Assembly: GCF_023702715.1 (NCBI RefSeq)
Contig: NZ_CP098480.1
Coordinates: forward strand, 1,984,001-2,048,000
Length of the DNA: 64,000 nt
Source: Acinetobacter sp. C32I
GTDB lineage: Bacteria > Pseudomonadota > Gammaproteobacteria > Pseudomonadales > Moraxellaceae
Direction: 5' to 3'
The position numbers were made by a program, and so were the translations under genes. Shown here in pieces: positions 1 through 9,190 of this stretch (positions are counted from its first letter, which is position 1; each line of letters begins with the position of its first letter). The notes under the pieces were generated by a model. It searched no databases. It saw only the letters and a program-made list of their open reading frames with translations, and was not told the origin of the DNA.

Positions 1-722
1 TGGGCAGCCGTTTGAGCAAATTGTTGTTGATTGATTTGTTCAGGTGCGACAAGGTTATACACCTTTTGACTGTGATTGGATTGCAATAGAAAAACCATAG
101 CATTTAGTACATCTTGGATATGAACCCACACGATCGGTTGTCGTCCCGAACCAATTTTTGCAACCGCATTCAATCGAATCGGTAACAGCATTTGTGGCAA
201 AATCCCGCCCTGCCCAAAAACCACACCTAAACGAATGATTTTGGTATTTTGTTGGCTAAATTTTAAAGCGGCTTGTTCCCACTTCTGGCAAAGTTCAGAC
301 ATAAAAATCGCTTGCGGTGCTGTATTTTCATCACAAACAAGCTTCCATTGTTCTTGTGGATCAATACCGTAATAACCAATCGCAGAACCAGAAATAATAC
401 ATTTCGGAAAAATTTTCCGTTGTTCCAACCATTGATACAGTTGCTCTGTCACCTCAACACGGCTATGTATTAATTGCTGTTTACGTTGTTCCGTCCAGCG
501 TTTTGCACCAATATTTTCACCAGCCAGATTAATCACATAATCAATCTGTTGCGTTTCAATTTGATCAAAATCACTCACCCAACGTAGCGCTGAATGCTGA
601 GAAACTCGATTTGGCTGTCGGGTCAGTGCAATAATTTGATATTGTCGTTCCAATAAAAAAGGCAACAAATGAGAACCAATAAATCCACTTGCGCCTGTGA
701 TTAAAACCGTCTGTTTTTGCAT
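1..722 (-). CDS. TIGR01777/YfcH-type NAD-dependent epimerase, 3' part cut by the window edge
   Basis: The frame read leftward from 722 begins MQKQTVLITGASGFIGSHLL, a Rossmann fold with the GxxGxxG nucleotide-binding motif near residues 10-16. Later come a LAGENIGAKRW segment and an SGSAIGYYG segment. These features mark the YfcH (SDR39U1, TIGR01777) branch of short-chain epimerases, whose substrate is not settled. The ORF stays open to base 1, so the C-terminus lies outside the window. An in-frame ATG exists at 740, but a good AGGA ribosome-binding site sits between the two ATGs, so I chose 722. The family call is fairly sure; the function is unknown. Confidence 0.85.
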   Translation of the reverse strand, partial: MQKQTVLITGASGFIGSHLLPFLLERQYQIIALTRQPNRVSQHSALRWVSDFDQIETQQIDYVINLAGENIGAKRWTEQRKQQLIHSRVEVTEQLYQWLEQRKIFPKCIISGSAIGYYGIDPQEQWKLVCDENTAPQAIFMSELCQKWEQAALKFSQQNTKIIRLGVVFGQGGILPQMLLPIRLNAVAKIGSGRQPIVWVHIQDVLNAMVFLLQSNHSQKVYNLVAPEQINQQQFAQTAA

Positions 723-807
723 CGCACCCTCATCCTGCATGATATTGATCAGCTCGATATCTCAGTCTTAGCAGAATGAAAGTGAATTACAAGTGAACTT
801 TGTTCAA

Positions 808-1254
808 CTAGTTGAACATTTTATTGGCCATTCGCTGTGCTTGCGGTCCATAAAACCAATAGGTAATTAAGAATAACGGTACAGCAATCACAAACCACAT
901 CGCCAATACCGTCAGCAAAAATTGGGGCTGTTTCAGATAGAGTAAAAAGTTCTGCCAAACTTCGGGATCTTTCCGTGCAAAAATAAACAGACCGAGAAGT
1001 AAGCCACATGCGTTATAGCCCCAAAAGATCAGACTAAAGCCGATACTTAAACGTTTCCGTTCCTGTGGCGTCGGTGCACGGCGTTGTTGCTTGAGAAATT
1101 TGAATAAAATAACAATGATCGCAATTAAATAAGGAACCGCAGTCAACACGCCACCAATACTATTGGGTAAAATAGCGGCCAGTACACCTGCCAACAATGT
1201 TGCAGTAAAACAAATTATAAAAAACCAGAGATAGTACAAACGCAATGAAATCAT
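808..1254 (-). CDS. Small integral membrane protein, possibly the ABZJ_00895 family
   Basis: This 148-residue protein has about four hydrophobic helices, near residues 7-28, 36-53, 72-92 and 112-132. A short basic loop (KFLKQQRRAPTPQERKR) lies between helices 2 and 3. The size and layout resemble a group of Acinetobacter membrane proteins labelled ABZJ_00895; that assignment is from memory and tentative. No catalytic motif is visible. It is transcribed alone, away from the candidate RNA at 1363-1520. No strong ribosome-binding site precedes the ATG. Confidence 0.7.
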   Translation of the reverse strand: MISLRLYYLWFFIICFTATLLAGVLAAILPNSIGGVLTAVPYLIAIIVILFKFLKQQRRAPTPQERKRLSIGFSLIFWGYNACGLLLGLFIFARKDPEVWQNFLLYLKQPQFLLTVLAMWFVIAVPLFLITYWFYGPQAQRMANKMFN

Positions 1255-1362
1255 AAAGATAAACCTAATTAGACTGGCTTTAGAAAATAATTATAAATTT
1301 TTTTCACTTTTTTTTCATTTTTATGTCAACCAATCCTCAACCAGTAGCGTTATATAAGGTAC

Positions 1363-1520
1363 AAGGTCGCAGCAACCGATTGTACATTGCACGGCATCCG
1401 CAATGTTTTCGGTGACCTTTCATTATGACTCTCCATCTTTAACAATGGTTGTGTTAGCAGCCAGAACCATTGAAAAAGATTTTGACCGACGATTTATCAT
1501 CACTCGAATCGTCGGTTTTT
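1363..1520 (+). ncRNA. Candidate structured small RNA with three successive hairpins
   Basis: No convincing gene lies on the plus strand here, yet three stem-loops follow each other. In the first, AAGGTC (1363-1368) pairs with GACCTT (1414-1419). This encloses CCGA/TCGG (1376-1379, 1409-1412) and CATTGC/GCAATG (1385-1390, 1400-1405). In the second, CAATGGTT (1443-1450) pairs with AACCATTG (1465-1472). The third is a terminator hairpin. The neighbours on both sides are on the minus strand, so the rightward terminator is otherwise unexplained. No clear promoter was found; a weak TATATA lies at 1351. A 30-codon ORF from 1323 overlaps but lacks a ribosome-binding site. Confidence 0.45.
1486..1520 (+). 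terminator. Rho-independent terminator of the candidate RNA
   Basis: CCGACGATT (1486-1494) and AATCGTCGG (1507-1515) form a perfect 9-bp stem followed by TTTTT. The T run lies on the plus strand only, so it ends rightward transcription. Confidence 0.75.
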
Positions 1521-1544
1521 ATTTGCCTGACATTTGTATTTTAA

Positions 1545-1997
1545 TTAAACCGTATCGGCAACATACATTTTAATCAGTCCACCCTCATCTTCTGTCACCG
1601 TGGTTAAAAATGTCCAGCCACACTTTTCGTAAAAATCATCTAGGTCAGTCACCAAATAGAGCTTTTCAAATCCCAAACTTTTCATTTCTAATCGAGCAAA
1701 ATCCAGCAGCTGTTTGGCGATATTTCGCTTTCGATAAGCAACCTCAACAAACAAAGCACACAGGTTTGGGCTGAGATCTTTGCGCTCGTGGAAATCATTG
1801 TCGATCACCCCAGTGCCCGCAATGATCTGCTGTGTATCATCGAGAATCACATACCATTGTGGAATTCCGTCTGGCTGTTCAATCGAGCTTTGAATACTAT
1901 CCCGATAGGCCTCAACAGGAATCCCCCATTTGTCCGAAAACCACATTGAAGCCTGTTCTCGTAATTCAGGATGATTCGCTAATTTAATAATTTTCAT
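1545..1997 (-). CDS. GNAT family N-acetyltransferase
   Basis: This 150-residue single-domain GNAT protein probably transfers an acetyl group from acetyl-CoA to an unknown amine. The acetyl-CoA loop is represented by VAYRKRNIAKQLL (about residues 87-99), an RxxxxA variant of the usual RxxGxG/A signature. It is followed by the helix LDFARLEMKSLGFEKLYLVT and a C-terminal FYEKCGW segment that is typical of the fold. I start at the ATG at 1997 rather than the TTG at 2000. The ribosome-binding site is weak. It appears monocistronic and the substrate cannot be read from context. Confidence 0.85.
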   Translation of the reverse strand: MKIIKLANHPELREQASMWFSDKWGIPVEAYRDSIQSSIEQPDGIPQWYVILDDTQQIIAGTGVIDNDFHERKDLSPNLCALFVEVAYRKRNIAKQLLDFARLEMKSLGFEKLYLVTDLDDFYEKCGWTFLTTVTEDEGGLIKMYVADTV

Positions 1998-2154
1998 CAA
2001 TACAGGATTAACCTCTTATATCTTACTCAAATGTATTCAACGCGATTTTATGATCAAACCGCAAAATGCGCACCTGCTTACATAAATGTCTCGTGTTTCA
2101 ATTCCATATCTCTTTAGAATAATTTTACGACCATAAAAATTAAGGACAGATTGA

Positions 2155-2532
2155 ATGAACAACATTATTTATTTTGAAATTCAGTCATCAGATCCACAAC
2201 GTGACGTCCACTTTTATCAATCCGTGTTTGGCTGGACATTTGAAAAAGTAGAAGGCTTACCTATTGAATATTATCGTATTGTAACAACAGGAATTCATGG
2301 TGGTTTATTACAACGTCCTGTAGCAACGCCACCGACTGGATGTGGAACCAATGCCTTTACCTGTAGTATAGAGGTGGCAAATTTCGATGAAACTGCAGCT
2401 AAAATTTTAAGTTTAGGTGGGATTACCGCTATGGATAAGTTTGCAATCCCGAACCGCTGTTGGCAAGGCTATTTCATCGACCTCGATCATAATACCTTTG
2501 GGATTTGCGAAATCGATGAACAGGCGCAATAA
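2155..2532 (+). CDS. VOC family (glyoxalase/bleomycin-resistance fold) protein
   Basis: The 125-residue product begins MNNIIYFEIQSSDPQRDVHF and ends with GYFIDLDHNTFGICE, the usual edges of one vicinal-oxygen-chelate module. The FYQSVFGW segment near residues 22-29 and DLDHNTFGI near 109-117 are classic. Members bind a metal ion between paired modules and act on diverse small molecules, so the substrate is open. The start is supported by AAGGA ten bases upstream of the ATG. It converges with the crotonase gene. Confidence 0.85.
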   Translation: MNNIIYFEIQSSDPQRDVHFYQSVFGWTFEKVEGLPIEYYRIVTTGIHGGLLQRPVATPPTGCGTNAFTCSIEVANFDETAAKILSLGGITAMDKFAIPNRCWQGYFIDLDHNTFGICEIDEQAQ

Positions 2533-2561
2533 CTTGCTAAACTCAAGTTAAAGTAAAATGA

Positions 2562-3344
2562 TTACCGCCCCTTAAACTGTGGTGGCCGTTTTTCTAACAT
2601 AGCGCGAACCCCTTCTTGAGCATCTTCCGATACAAACAGCGGCATCAAATAATTGTTCATTTTTTCAAATGCAACTGTTTGACCTTCCACGACTGCATCG
2701 GTTGCAGATGCCAATAAAGCTTGCACTGCCAACGGTGCGGCACTACAAATCTCTTTGGCAATTTCCAAGGCACGTTCAAGTTGTTGCCCTGATTCAACCA
2801 CTTCAGACAGGAGATTCAACTCATAGGCTGTTTTGCTATTAAACGTTTTACCCGTCAATAAATAAGGCATGGCTTTTTGCCAACCCGCAGCTTGTACAAA
2901 ACGCACCGTTGCCCCGCCAAAAGGCATAATCCCACGTTGCACTTCAAGCTGACCAAAGACCGTATTTTCACTGGCAATCACCACATCAGCATTCAGCATG
3001 AGTTCCACGCCAGCAGTATAACAAATCCCTTGGACAGCCACCACCACAGGTTTGGTTCGATGCCGCCCGCCCGTTCCCCACGGATTAATCTGATCAGCCT
3101 CAAAATTAAAAATACCTTGTGAAATTTTGGACTGTAACTCCACCAGATCTAGGCCCGCAGTAAAATGGTCGCCATGCGCAAAAATCACCGCGCAGCGCAG
3201 TTCTGGGCTATTTTCATATTCAGTTAAAGCTTGAGATAGATCATGAATCATATGGCTATCAAAAGCATTGCGCTTTTCCACACGATCAAGACCAATCAAC
3301 ATGATCTGATCCATGATTTCACGGCTTACTTGACCTAAGCTCAT
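2562..3344 (-). CDS. Crotonase/enoyl-CoA hydratase family protein
   Basis: This 260-residue protein has the crotonase fold that stabilises a CoA-thioester enolate. The oxyanion-hole segments HFTAGLDL and GICYTAGVEL are present. Glutamates matching both catalytic residues of enoyl-CoA hydratase appear in AGVELMLNADVV and FGQLEVQRG, which makes a hydratase-type activity plausible. The exact acyl-CoA substrate is unknown. An ATG at 3359 would add five residues, but GAGGA lies 8 bases before the ATG at 3344 and nothing similar precedes 3359. No fatty-acid genes adjoin it. Confidence 0.88.
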   Translation of the reverse strand: MSLGQVSREIMDQIMLIGLDRVEKRNAFDSHMIHDLSQALTEYENSPELRCAVIFAHGDHFTAGLDLVELQSKISQGIFNFEADQINPWGTGGRHRTKPVVVAVQGICYTAGVELMLNADVVIASENTVFGQLEVQRGIMPFGGATVRFVQAAGWQKAMPYLLTGKTFNSKTAYELNLLSEVVESGQQLERALEIAKEICSAAPLAVQALLASATDAVVEGQTVAFEKMNNYLMPLFVSEDAQEGVRAMLEKRPPQFKGR

Positions 3345-3508
3345 TTTATCTATCCTCATTGTTAAAATAATGGCATTGAGATCAAACTAGAGCATCGTTG
3401 AAAAATGATCAAGGCAGATCTTGTAGTGCTTTTCTGCTCATCAAGGCTCTCCCTTCCACCTGAATACGTGCTACCTTATTCGGGTTTATTTTATTTTTAG
3501 ATTCATTT

Positions 3509-4759
3509 ATGACCGTGCGTTTTTTTCATACGTCTGACTGGCATTTGGGGCAGTTTTTTTATAATCATTCCCGCCACTACGAACATGAACAATTTCTGAC
3601 ATGGTTACTTGAGCAGATCAAAGCCAAACAACCGCATGCATTATTAATTGCGGGTGATATCTTTGATGTGATCAACCCGAGCTCACAGGCACAAAAACAA
3701 CTCTATCAATTTCTTGCCGATGCACATGAGCTTGCCCCACATATGCAAACCTTAATGATTGCTGGCAATCACGACTCAGGTTATCGGATTGAACAAGTTG
3801 AACCCTTATTAGAAAAATATAACGCCAAAACGGTCGGTGTGATTCGCTGGAATCAAGATAAGACCCTCGACTTAGAGCGTTTAATTTTGCCGATTTATAA
3901 TGAACAAAAGCAGATTGTAGCGTGGTGTATTGCCCTGCCATTCCTACGTTCAGCTGAAATTACAGGCTTTAATGAGCACACCACCAACAGTCAAAATGCG
4001 ATTGCTTATCTACACCAACAGTTAATCGAAGAAGCCAAACGTCGTAAAACCGATGATCAGGCCCTGATTCTGATGTCGCATGCGCATATGCAAGGCGGAG
4101 AAACCTCCGATTCAGAACGGCCGATTATTATTGGTAATGAAGAAGCCCTATCTACAGCTCTGTTCGACGACAGCATTGATTATGTGGCACTGGGGCATTT
4201 GCATAAACCGCAAAAAGTACAGCATCCACATATTCGTTATAGCGGTTCACCAATTCCACTGTCATTTAGTGAAATCAACTATAAACACCAAGTGGTTGAA
4301 GTCACGATTGATCCTAAAAAAAGTGAAGATTCGTTTAACTTTGAAGCTTTAGCGATACCACGAAGTATTCAACTGCATAAAATTAAAGATGAACTTACTG
4401 TAGTCATGCAGCGCCTTCGTAATCTGCCAAATGAACCGATCGAAAATCTTGAGCATCGTGAATATGTCGATATCGAATATCATACCTCGACGCCACCACA
4501 GCCCAATTTACGACAACAATTTGAAGATGCCTTGCCCAAAAATCGTTATCGACTGGTGCGCATTTCCAGACAATATCTCTCCAATGAAACTAATGCCGAA
4601 AGCAAGCAGAGTATTAGCTTAGAACCACCGACACCTGAAAAACTATTTCAGCAAATTTGGGAGAAAAAAGGCTATCACGCCGATGATGAAGTCACTCAAG
4701 ACTTTATGAGTTTGGTCGCAGAAGCGCAAAAGCAACTTGAAGATGATCAGACTGTTTAA
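3509..4759 (+). CDS. sbcD: Exonuclease SbcCD, nuclease subunit SbcD
   Basis: SbcD is the Mre11-like metallophosphoesterase of the SbcCD complex, which opens hairpins and trims DNA ends and palindromes. All phosphoesterase motifs are visible: SDWHLGQ near residue 9, GDIFD near 50, GNHDS near 87, SHAHMQGG near 191 and LGHLHKPQ near 230. The length (416) is normal. It lies 9 bases upstream of sbcC, so the two are co-transcribed. A hairpin with a T-rich tail (about 3461-3497) sits in the leader, and no strong ribosome-binding site precedes the ATG. Confidence 0.97.
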   Translation: MTVRFFHTSDWHLGQFFYNHSRHYEHEQFLTWLLEQIKAKQPHALLIAGDIFDVINPSSQAQKQLYQFLADAHELAPHMQTLMIAGNHDSGYRIEQVEPLLEKYNAKTVGVIRWNQDKTLDLERLILPIYNEQKQIVAWCIALPFLRSAEITGFNEHTTNSQNAIAYLHQQLIEEAKRRKTDDQALILMSHAHMQGGETSDSERPIIIGNEEALSTALFDDSIDYVALGHLHKPQKVQHPHIRYSGSPIPLSFSEINYKHQVVEVTIDPKKSEDSFNFEALAIPRSIQLHKIKDELTVVMQRLRNLPNEPIENLEHREYVDIEYHTSTPPQPNLRQQFEDALPKNRYRLVRISRQYLSNETNAESKQSISLEPPTPEKLFQQIWEKKGYHADDEVTQDFMSLVAEAQKQLEDDQTV

Positions 4760-4768
4760 GGAGCTGCC

Positions 4769-7700
4769 ATGAAAATTTTATCAATTCGACTGAAAAATTT
4801 GGCATCTCTGGCAGATGAGCATTTTATAGATTTTGAAACTGAGCCTTTGGCCAGTGCTGGACTGATTGCCATTGTTGGAAAAACGGGCGCAGGTAAATCT
4901 ACGATTCTAGATGCCATGTGTCTGGCCTTATTTAATAAAATTCCCCGCCTCAAAGAAAGTGACGGCAAACTGTTAGATGTCGATGGTTCGGAACTGCTGA
5001 CCAACTCCCCTTTAACGGTTCTACGTCGCGGTACAGGACATGGTTTTGCCGAACTGTGTTTTGTGGCACAAGATCAGAAACATTATCTCGCACGTTGGGA
5101 AATTAAACGTGCCCGTGAAAATGCCAGTGGCAAACTGCAAAGTGTGCAACGCTCACTCAAATGCCTGACTGACGGCGTGGTGATTGCAGATAAAACCAAA
5201 GCGGTTGAAGCGCATATTCAACAGATTACCCAACTGAGTTTTGAGCAATTCACCCGTGCGGTACTGTTGGCGCAGTCTGAAGTCACCGCTTTTTTAAAGG
5301 CACGCGATAATGAGCGTGGTGAATTACTCGAATATCTGACCAATTCCAGTATTTTTGCCAAAATTGGACAACTGGCGTTTGAAAAAACCCGTGAAATTAG
5401 CAACCAACGCAAGCAACTGGAAAATGTGCTCGGCCATATTGAAATTCGTTCAGATGAAGAAGTTGCCGAGTTACAGACTCAATTTCAGCAGATACAACAA
5501 CAGGTTCAACAGCTTGAAACCGACAAAATTCAGCTTAATCAACAGCAACAATGGTTTGAACAGCGACAGAAACTCGAAACTGAAATTACACTAAAACAGC
5601 AACAGCATGACATTCAAATTCAAGCACATCAGGCTTTAGCCGCAGATCGCAATCGACTCAGCCAACTCGAAACCTTTTCAGGCATTCGTCCGATTGTGTT
5701 CCAACAGCAACAATTGGAAAAAGCACTGCAACAGCTTGAACCACAGATTCAACACAAGCAGCAGCAATTTACCGCTGTAAGCACCCAATTTGAGCAAGAA
5801 AAAACAGCTTATACGCAGGTTGAAACGGCCTTACAGCAATTTCAGAGTTTTGAACAAAACCATCAGCAAGAACTCACCCAAGTGCGTAAATATGTACAGG
5901 AACGTGAATACATTGCTGATGAATATAAGAAAACCAAAGTTCGCCTAAACCAAAACGAAGCGCAACAACAACCATTACTTGAACAACAACAGCAGTTTGA
6001 ACAAAGTCGCCACAGTCTATCCATACAACAACAAAACTGCTCTGAACAGCTGCAACAGAGCGCACAATTCTCCACTTTAGATAAAGGCTTGAATGCACAT
6101 CTTCAGCAGCTAAAGCAATTTATTCTACAATACCAAAAAGTCGAACAGAATTTAGGTTCAATTCAACAAGCCCAATCCAAGCTTGAACAAGATCAGATCG
6201 TATTGAATGAGCTCATTCAAAAATTTGGCGCACCACAACAGATTGAAAGCCAGCTTGAACAGAAACAAAAACTCAGGGAACAACAACAAGCCCGATTGAG
6301 TCAACTGGATCTGATTCAACAAAAACTACAGCATTATTTTGAACTTAAAAAAGAACGTGATGAACTAAGCCATAAGCTCAATAGCACACAGCAGCAACAC
6401 CAGCAGCTTGAACAACAACTGCAAACCAGCCAAGGTGAATTCCAGTCTGCCAAGAATGAGCGGGAAAAATTGCAGCAAATGTTGCAACAACAGCGGTTAT
6501 TACATGCTGAAAATATTGAACATCTCCGTGCAGAACTCAAACACGGCGAAGCCTGTCTGGTCTGTGGCAGCACCGAACACCCTTACCGTGATGATGCCAG
6601 TCAGCTCTCCAAAGCCTTGTATGAGCTGCAACAACAGCAAGAGCAACAGGCCATTCAACAAGAGCAGCAGTGCTTTCAACTTTGGCAAAACACACAGCAG
6701 CAATTTACCCAGATTCGTACCGAACTGACTCAATTGCAATCTGCCATGCAACAAGCGGATGACAAATTCAAACTGCAACATCAAGAATTAGTCAAACATG
6801 CAGCACAGTTCGACATTCAGTTAGATTTAACCCAGTCGCATGCGGAAATCACTACAGTTCAACAGCAATACATCAATGAAGCAACCCAGTTCAAACAGCA
6901 GATTGAAATTGAGTTACAGCAACTGCATCAGGCCAATAAAGACCACTATCACCTGACTCAAACGATTCAAAATATCCGCTATCAACTGGAAAGCGTACAG
7001 CAGTCACAGCAACAGATTCAGCATGTTGTGGATTGCCTGAGCAGCGATGAACAAAGCTTATGGCAGCAGCAAATGCTGAGCTCTGCCCAACAGCTAGCAC
7101 AACGTTTACAGCAACGTGTTCAACAGCTTGAACAAGATGAAACACTCAGCAGAAAACAACAGCAGCTTGAACAGCAACTGAATCTATTAAAGTCCAATTT
7201 AACCAGCTTGATCGCTCAACATGTGGAGTTTAGTCAGCAACTCAAAGATGTCGAGATTAAGGGCAAACAAAATACAGAGTCAGCGCATCAATTGATTGTA
7301 GCGATGACAGGTTTAACCGAACTTAAAGCCAATGAATGGTTAAACCAACACGACCAACAGCGTCAGCAACTCCAAAATCAATATCAGCAGATCAAACAGC
7401 GTTTTGAACAGGCTCGTCAAAGCTTTGAACAGCAGAAAAATGAACTGGAACAGCTCAAAGCCCAACAGCAGCAGCAACAAGCTACCCTTGTCCAATCCAA
7501 GACTGAAATCCGAGCATGGTTAGACCAGCATCCTGAATTTGAAGACCATCTATTAGCGGATTTACTTGCTATTCGTGCTGAGCAAGAGCAGCACATTCGA
7601 ACATCGCTACAACATGCAGAACGCTTGCTCAATGAGGCCGCCTCTGCATTGAAAACGTTGCAACAGCAATTACAGACACATCAGCAACAACAGCCACCCA

Positions 7701-8365
7701 TCGAACACAACCAGTTGCTTGAGCACATCCATCTCAATCATGAAAAATTACAGCAGCAAGCTGAACAACGTGATCAATTCAAACTGAAACTGGAACTACA
7801 TCAGCAAAATGTTGCCAAGCAAAAGCAATTTGCAGATCAGATCCAGCAGATTCAGCAGCAGGAACACCGCTGGAATAAAATTTCCAGTTTGATTGGTGAT
7901 TCTAAGGGTAAAGATTTCCGTGATTTAGCCCAGCAATATAATCTGGATATTCTGCTGGAATATGCCAACCAACAACTCACCATGTTGTCACAGCGTTATA
8001 CCTTAAAACGTTTGGATAACTCCCTCAGCCTAGCCATCATTGACCATGATATGGATGGAGAAACCCGCTCCGTGGCTTCACTATCCGGTGGAGAGTCCTT
8101 CCTTACTGCTCTTGCAATTTCCTTGGCAATTGCCAACATGGCCTCAGGTTCCATGAAAATCGAATCACTGTTTATTGATGAAGGTTTTGGGACGCTGGAT
8201 GCCTCTTCCTTGCATATGGTGATGAATGCGCTGGATCAATTACAAAGCCAAGGCCGTAAAGTGGTGTTGATCTCGCACATTCAGGAAATGCATGAACGAA
8301 TTCCTGTACAGATTCAGGTACAGCCGATTGGTTCAGGTTCGAGTCGGATTGAAATTGTTGGTTAA
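4769..8365 (+). CDS. sbcC: Exonuclease SbcCD, ATPase subunit SbcC
   Basis: SbcC is the Rad50-like SMC ATPase partner of SbcD. The Walker A motif GKTGAGKS is at residues 37-44. The zinc hook CLVC is at 596-599, at the middle of two very long coiled coils. The ABC signature LSGGE starts at 1105 and the Walker B LFIDE starts at 1134. The protein is longer (1198) than the E. coli one (about 1050), and its coiled coils are extremely rich in glutamine, encoded by runs of CAG and CAA. A good AAGGAG site precedes the ATG. Confidence 0.97.
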   Translation: MKILSIRLKNLASLADEHFIDFETEPLASAGLIAIVGKTGAGKSTILDAMCLALFNKIPRLKESDGKLLDVDGSELLTNSPLTVLRRGTGHGFAELCFVAQDQKHYLARWEIKRARENASGKLQSVQRSLKCLTDGVVIADKTKAVEAHIQQITQLSFEQFTRAVLLAQSEVTAFLKARDNERGELLEYLTNSSIFAKIGQLAFEKTREISNQRKQLENVLGHIEIRSDEEVAELQTQFQQIQQQVQQLETDKIQLNQQQQWFEQRQKLETEITLKQQQHDIQIQAHQALAADRNRLSQLETFSGIRPIVFQQQQLEKALQQLEPQIQHKQQQFTAVSTQFEQEKTAYTQVETALQQFQSFEQNHQQELTQVRKYVQEREYIADEYKKTKVRLNQNEAQQQPLLEQQQQFEQSRHSLSIQQQNCSEQLQQSAQFSTLDKGLNAHLQQLKQFILQYQKVEQNLGSIQQAQSKLEQDQIVLNELIQKFGAPQQIESQLEQKQKLREQQQARLSQLDLIQQKLQHYFELKKERDELSHKLNSTQQQHQQLEQQLQTSQGEFQSAKNEREKLQQMLQQQRLLHAENIEHLRAELKHGEACLVCGSTEHPYRDDASQLSKALYELQQQQEQQAIQQEQQCFQLWQNTQQQFTQIRTELTQLQSAMQQADDKFKLQHQELVKHAAQFDIQLDLTQSHAEITTVQQQYINEATQFKQQIEIELQQLHQANKDHYHLTQTIQNIRYQLESVQQSQQQIQHVVDCLSSDEQSLWQQQMLSSAQQLAQRLQQRVQQLEQDETLSRKQQQLEQQLNLLKSNLTSLIAQHVEFSQQLKDVEIKGKQNTESAHQLIVAMTGLTELKANEWLNQHDQQRQQLQNQYQQIKQRFEQARQSFEQQKNELEQLKAQQQQQQATLVQSKTEIRAWLDQHPEFEDHLLADLLAIRAEQEQHIRTSLQHAERLLNEAASALKTLQQQLQTHQQQQPPIEHNQLLEHIHLNHEKLQQQAEQRDQFKLKLELHQQNVAKQKQFADQIQQIQQQEHRWNKISSLIGDSKGKDFRDLAQQYNLDILLEYANQQLTMLSQRYTLKRLDNSLSLAIIDHDMDGETRSVASLSGGESFLTALAISLAIANMASGSMKIESLFIDEGFGTLDASSLHMVMNALDQLQSQGRKVVLISHIQEMHERIPVQIQVQPIGSGSSRIEIVG

Positions 8366-8404
8366 AGCATTATCATGATTAAATAATCACCATGCTTAAA
8401 TCAC

Positions 8405-9073
8405 ATGAATCAGAAAAAAGCTGTTATTTTTGACCTTGATCAAACCTTACTTGATCGAACGACGTCATTAATAAAATTCCTCACTTGGCAGGTTAATTTC
8501 TTTCAATTGGTACCTGCCGATGACAGAGAAAAATTTATCCAGCGCTTTCTTGGATTAGATGATAATGGCAAAGTTTGGAAAGATCGTGTTTATGAAAATC
8601 TGATTCAGGAATTTTCAATTCAACATCATTCTAAAGAAATCCTTTTAACCACTTATATCAATGATTTTAATAAGTTTTCATGCTGTTTTGAACATGTAGA
8701 AAACGTCATCATCCAATTAAAACAGCAAGGCTATTTAATTGGATTAATCTCTAATGGCAGAACACCCTTTCAAGAACATAATTTTTATGCGCTAGGGCTG
8801 ACTGAATACTTTTCTAGCATCATTGTTTCCGAGGCAGTCGGACTCAGAAAACCAGATCCCGCAATTTTTCTATTATCTTGTCAGCAGCTTGGTGTTCACC
8901 CACAAGATTGTATCTTTGTCGGAGATAATGAACTGGCAGACATACAAGGTGCACAGGCTGTCGGGATGAAAAGCATTTTCTTTCATCCCAATCCAGCGAT
9001 TTCCTCAGCAATAGCTGATCAAAATCTTCATGATTTTAAAAACTTCATCGAAACATTAACATGCTTAGAATAA
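8405..9073 (+). CDS. HAD family hydrolase
   Basis: This 222-residue haloacid dehalogenase-superfamily protein is probably a small-molecule phosphatase. Motif I is FDLDQTLLD (aspartates near residues 10 and 12), motif II is LISNGR, motif III is the lysine in LRKPDP, and motif IV is VGDNELADIQGA. A cap region of subclass I type lies between motifs I and II. The substrate is unknown. A degenerate second copy of its last 20 codons lies downstream at 9630-9701, beyond another gene, which suggests local recombination. No strong ribosome-binding site is seen. Confidence 0.88.
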   Translation: MNQKKAVIFDLDQTLLDRTTSLIKFLTWQVNFFQLVPADDREKFIQRFLGLDDNGKVWKDRVYENLIQEFSIQHHSKEILLTTYINDFNKFSCCFEHVENVIIQLKQQGYLIGLISNGRTPFQEHNFYALGLTEYFSSIIVSEAVGLRKPDPAIFLLSCQQLGVHPQDCIFVGDNELADIQGAQAVGMKSIFFHPNPAISSAIADQNLHDFKNFIETLTCLE

Positions 9074-9150
9074 ATGACTTAAAAAAGAAAATATGCACAA
9101 AGACCTTTAAAAATTCAGGCATAACCATTTGGTCAAGTGCGAAGTCATTT

Positions 9151-9185
9151 AAGGGATGAATTAGGTTCTAATTGCACCCCTTTTT
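9151..9185 (+). terminator. Rho-independent terminator after the HAD gene
   Basis: AAGGG (9151-9155) pairs with CCCTT (9178-9182) around an inner AATTAG/CTAATT stem, followed by a T run that ends at 9185. It directs rightward termination. Confidence 0.6.
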
Positions 9186-9190
9186 GAACT

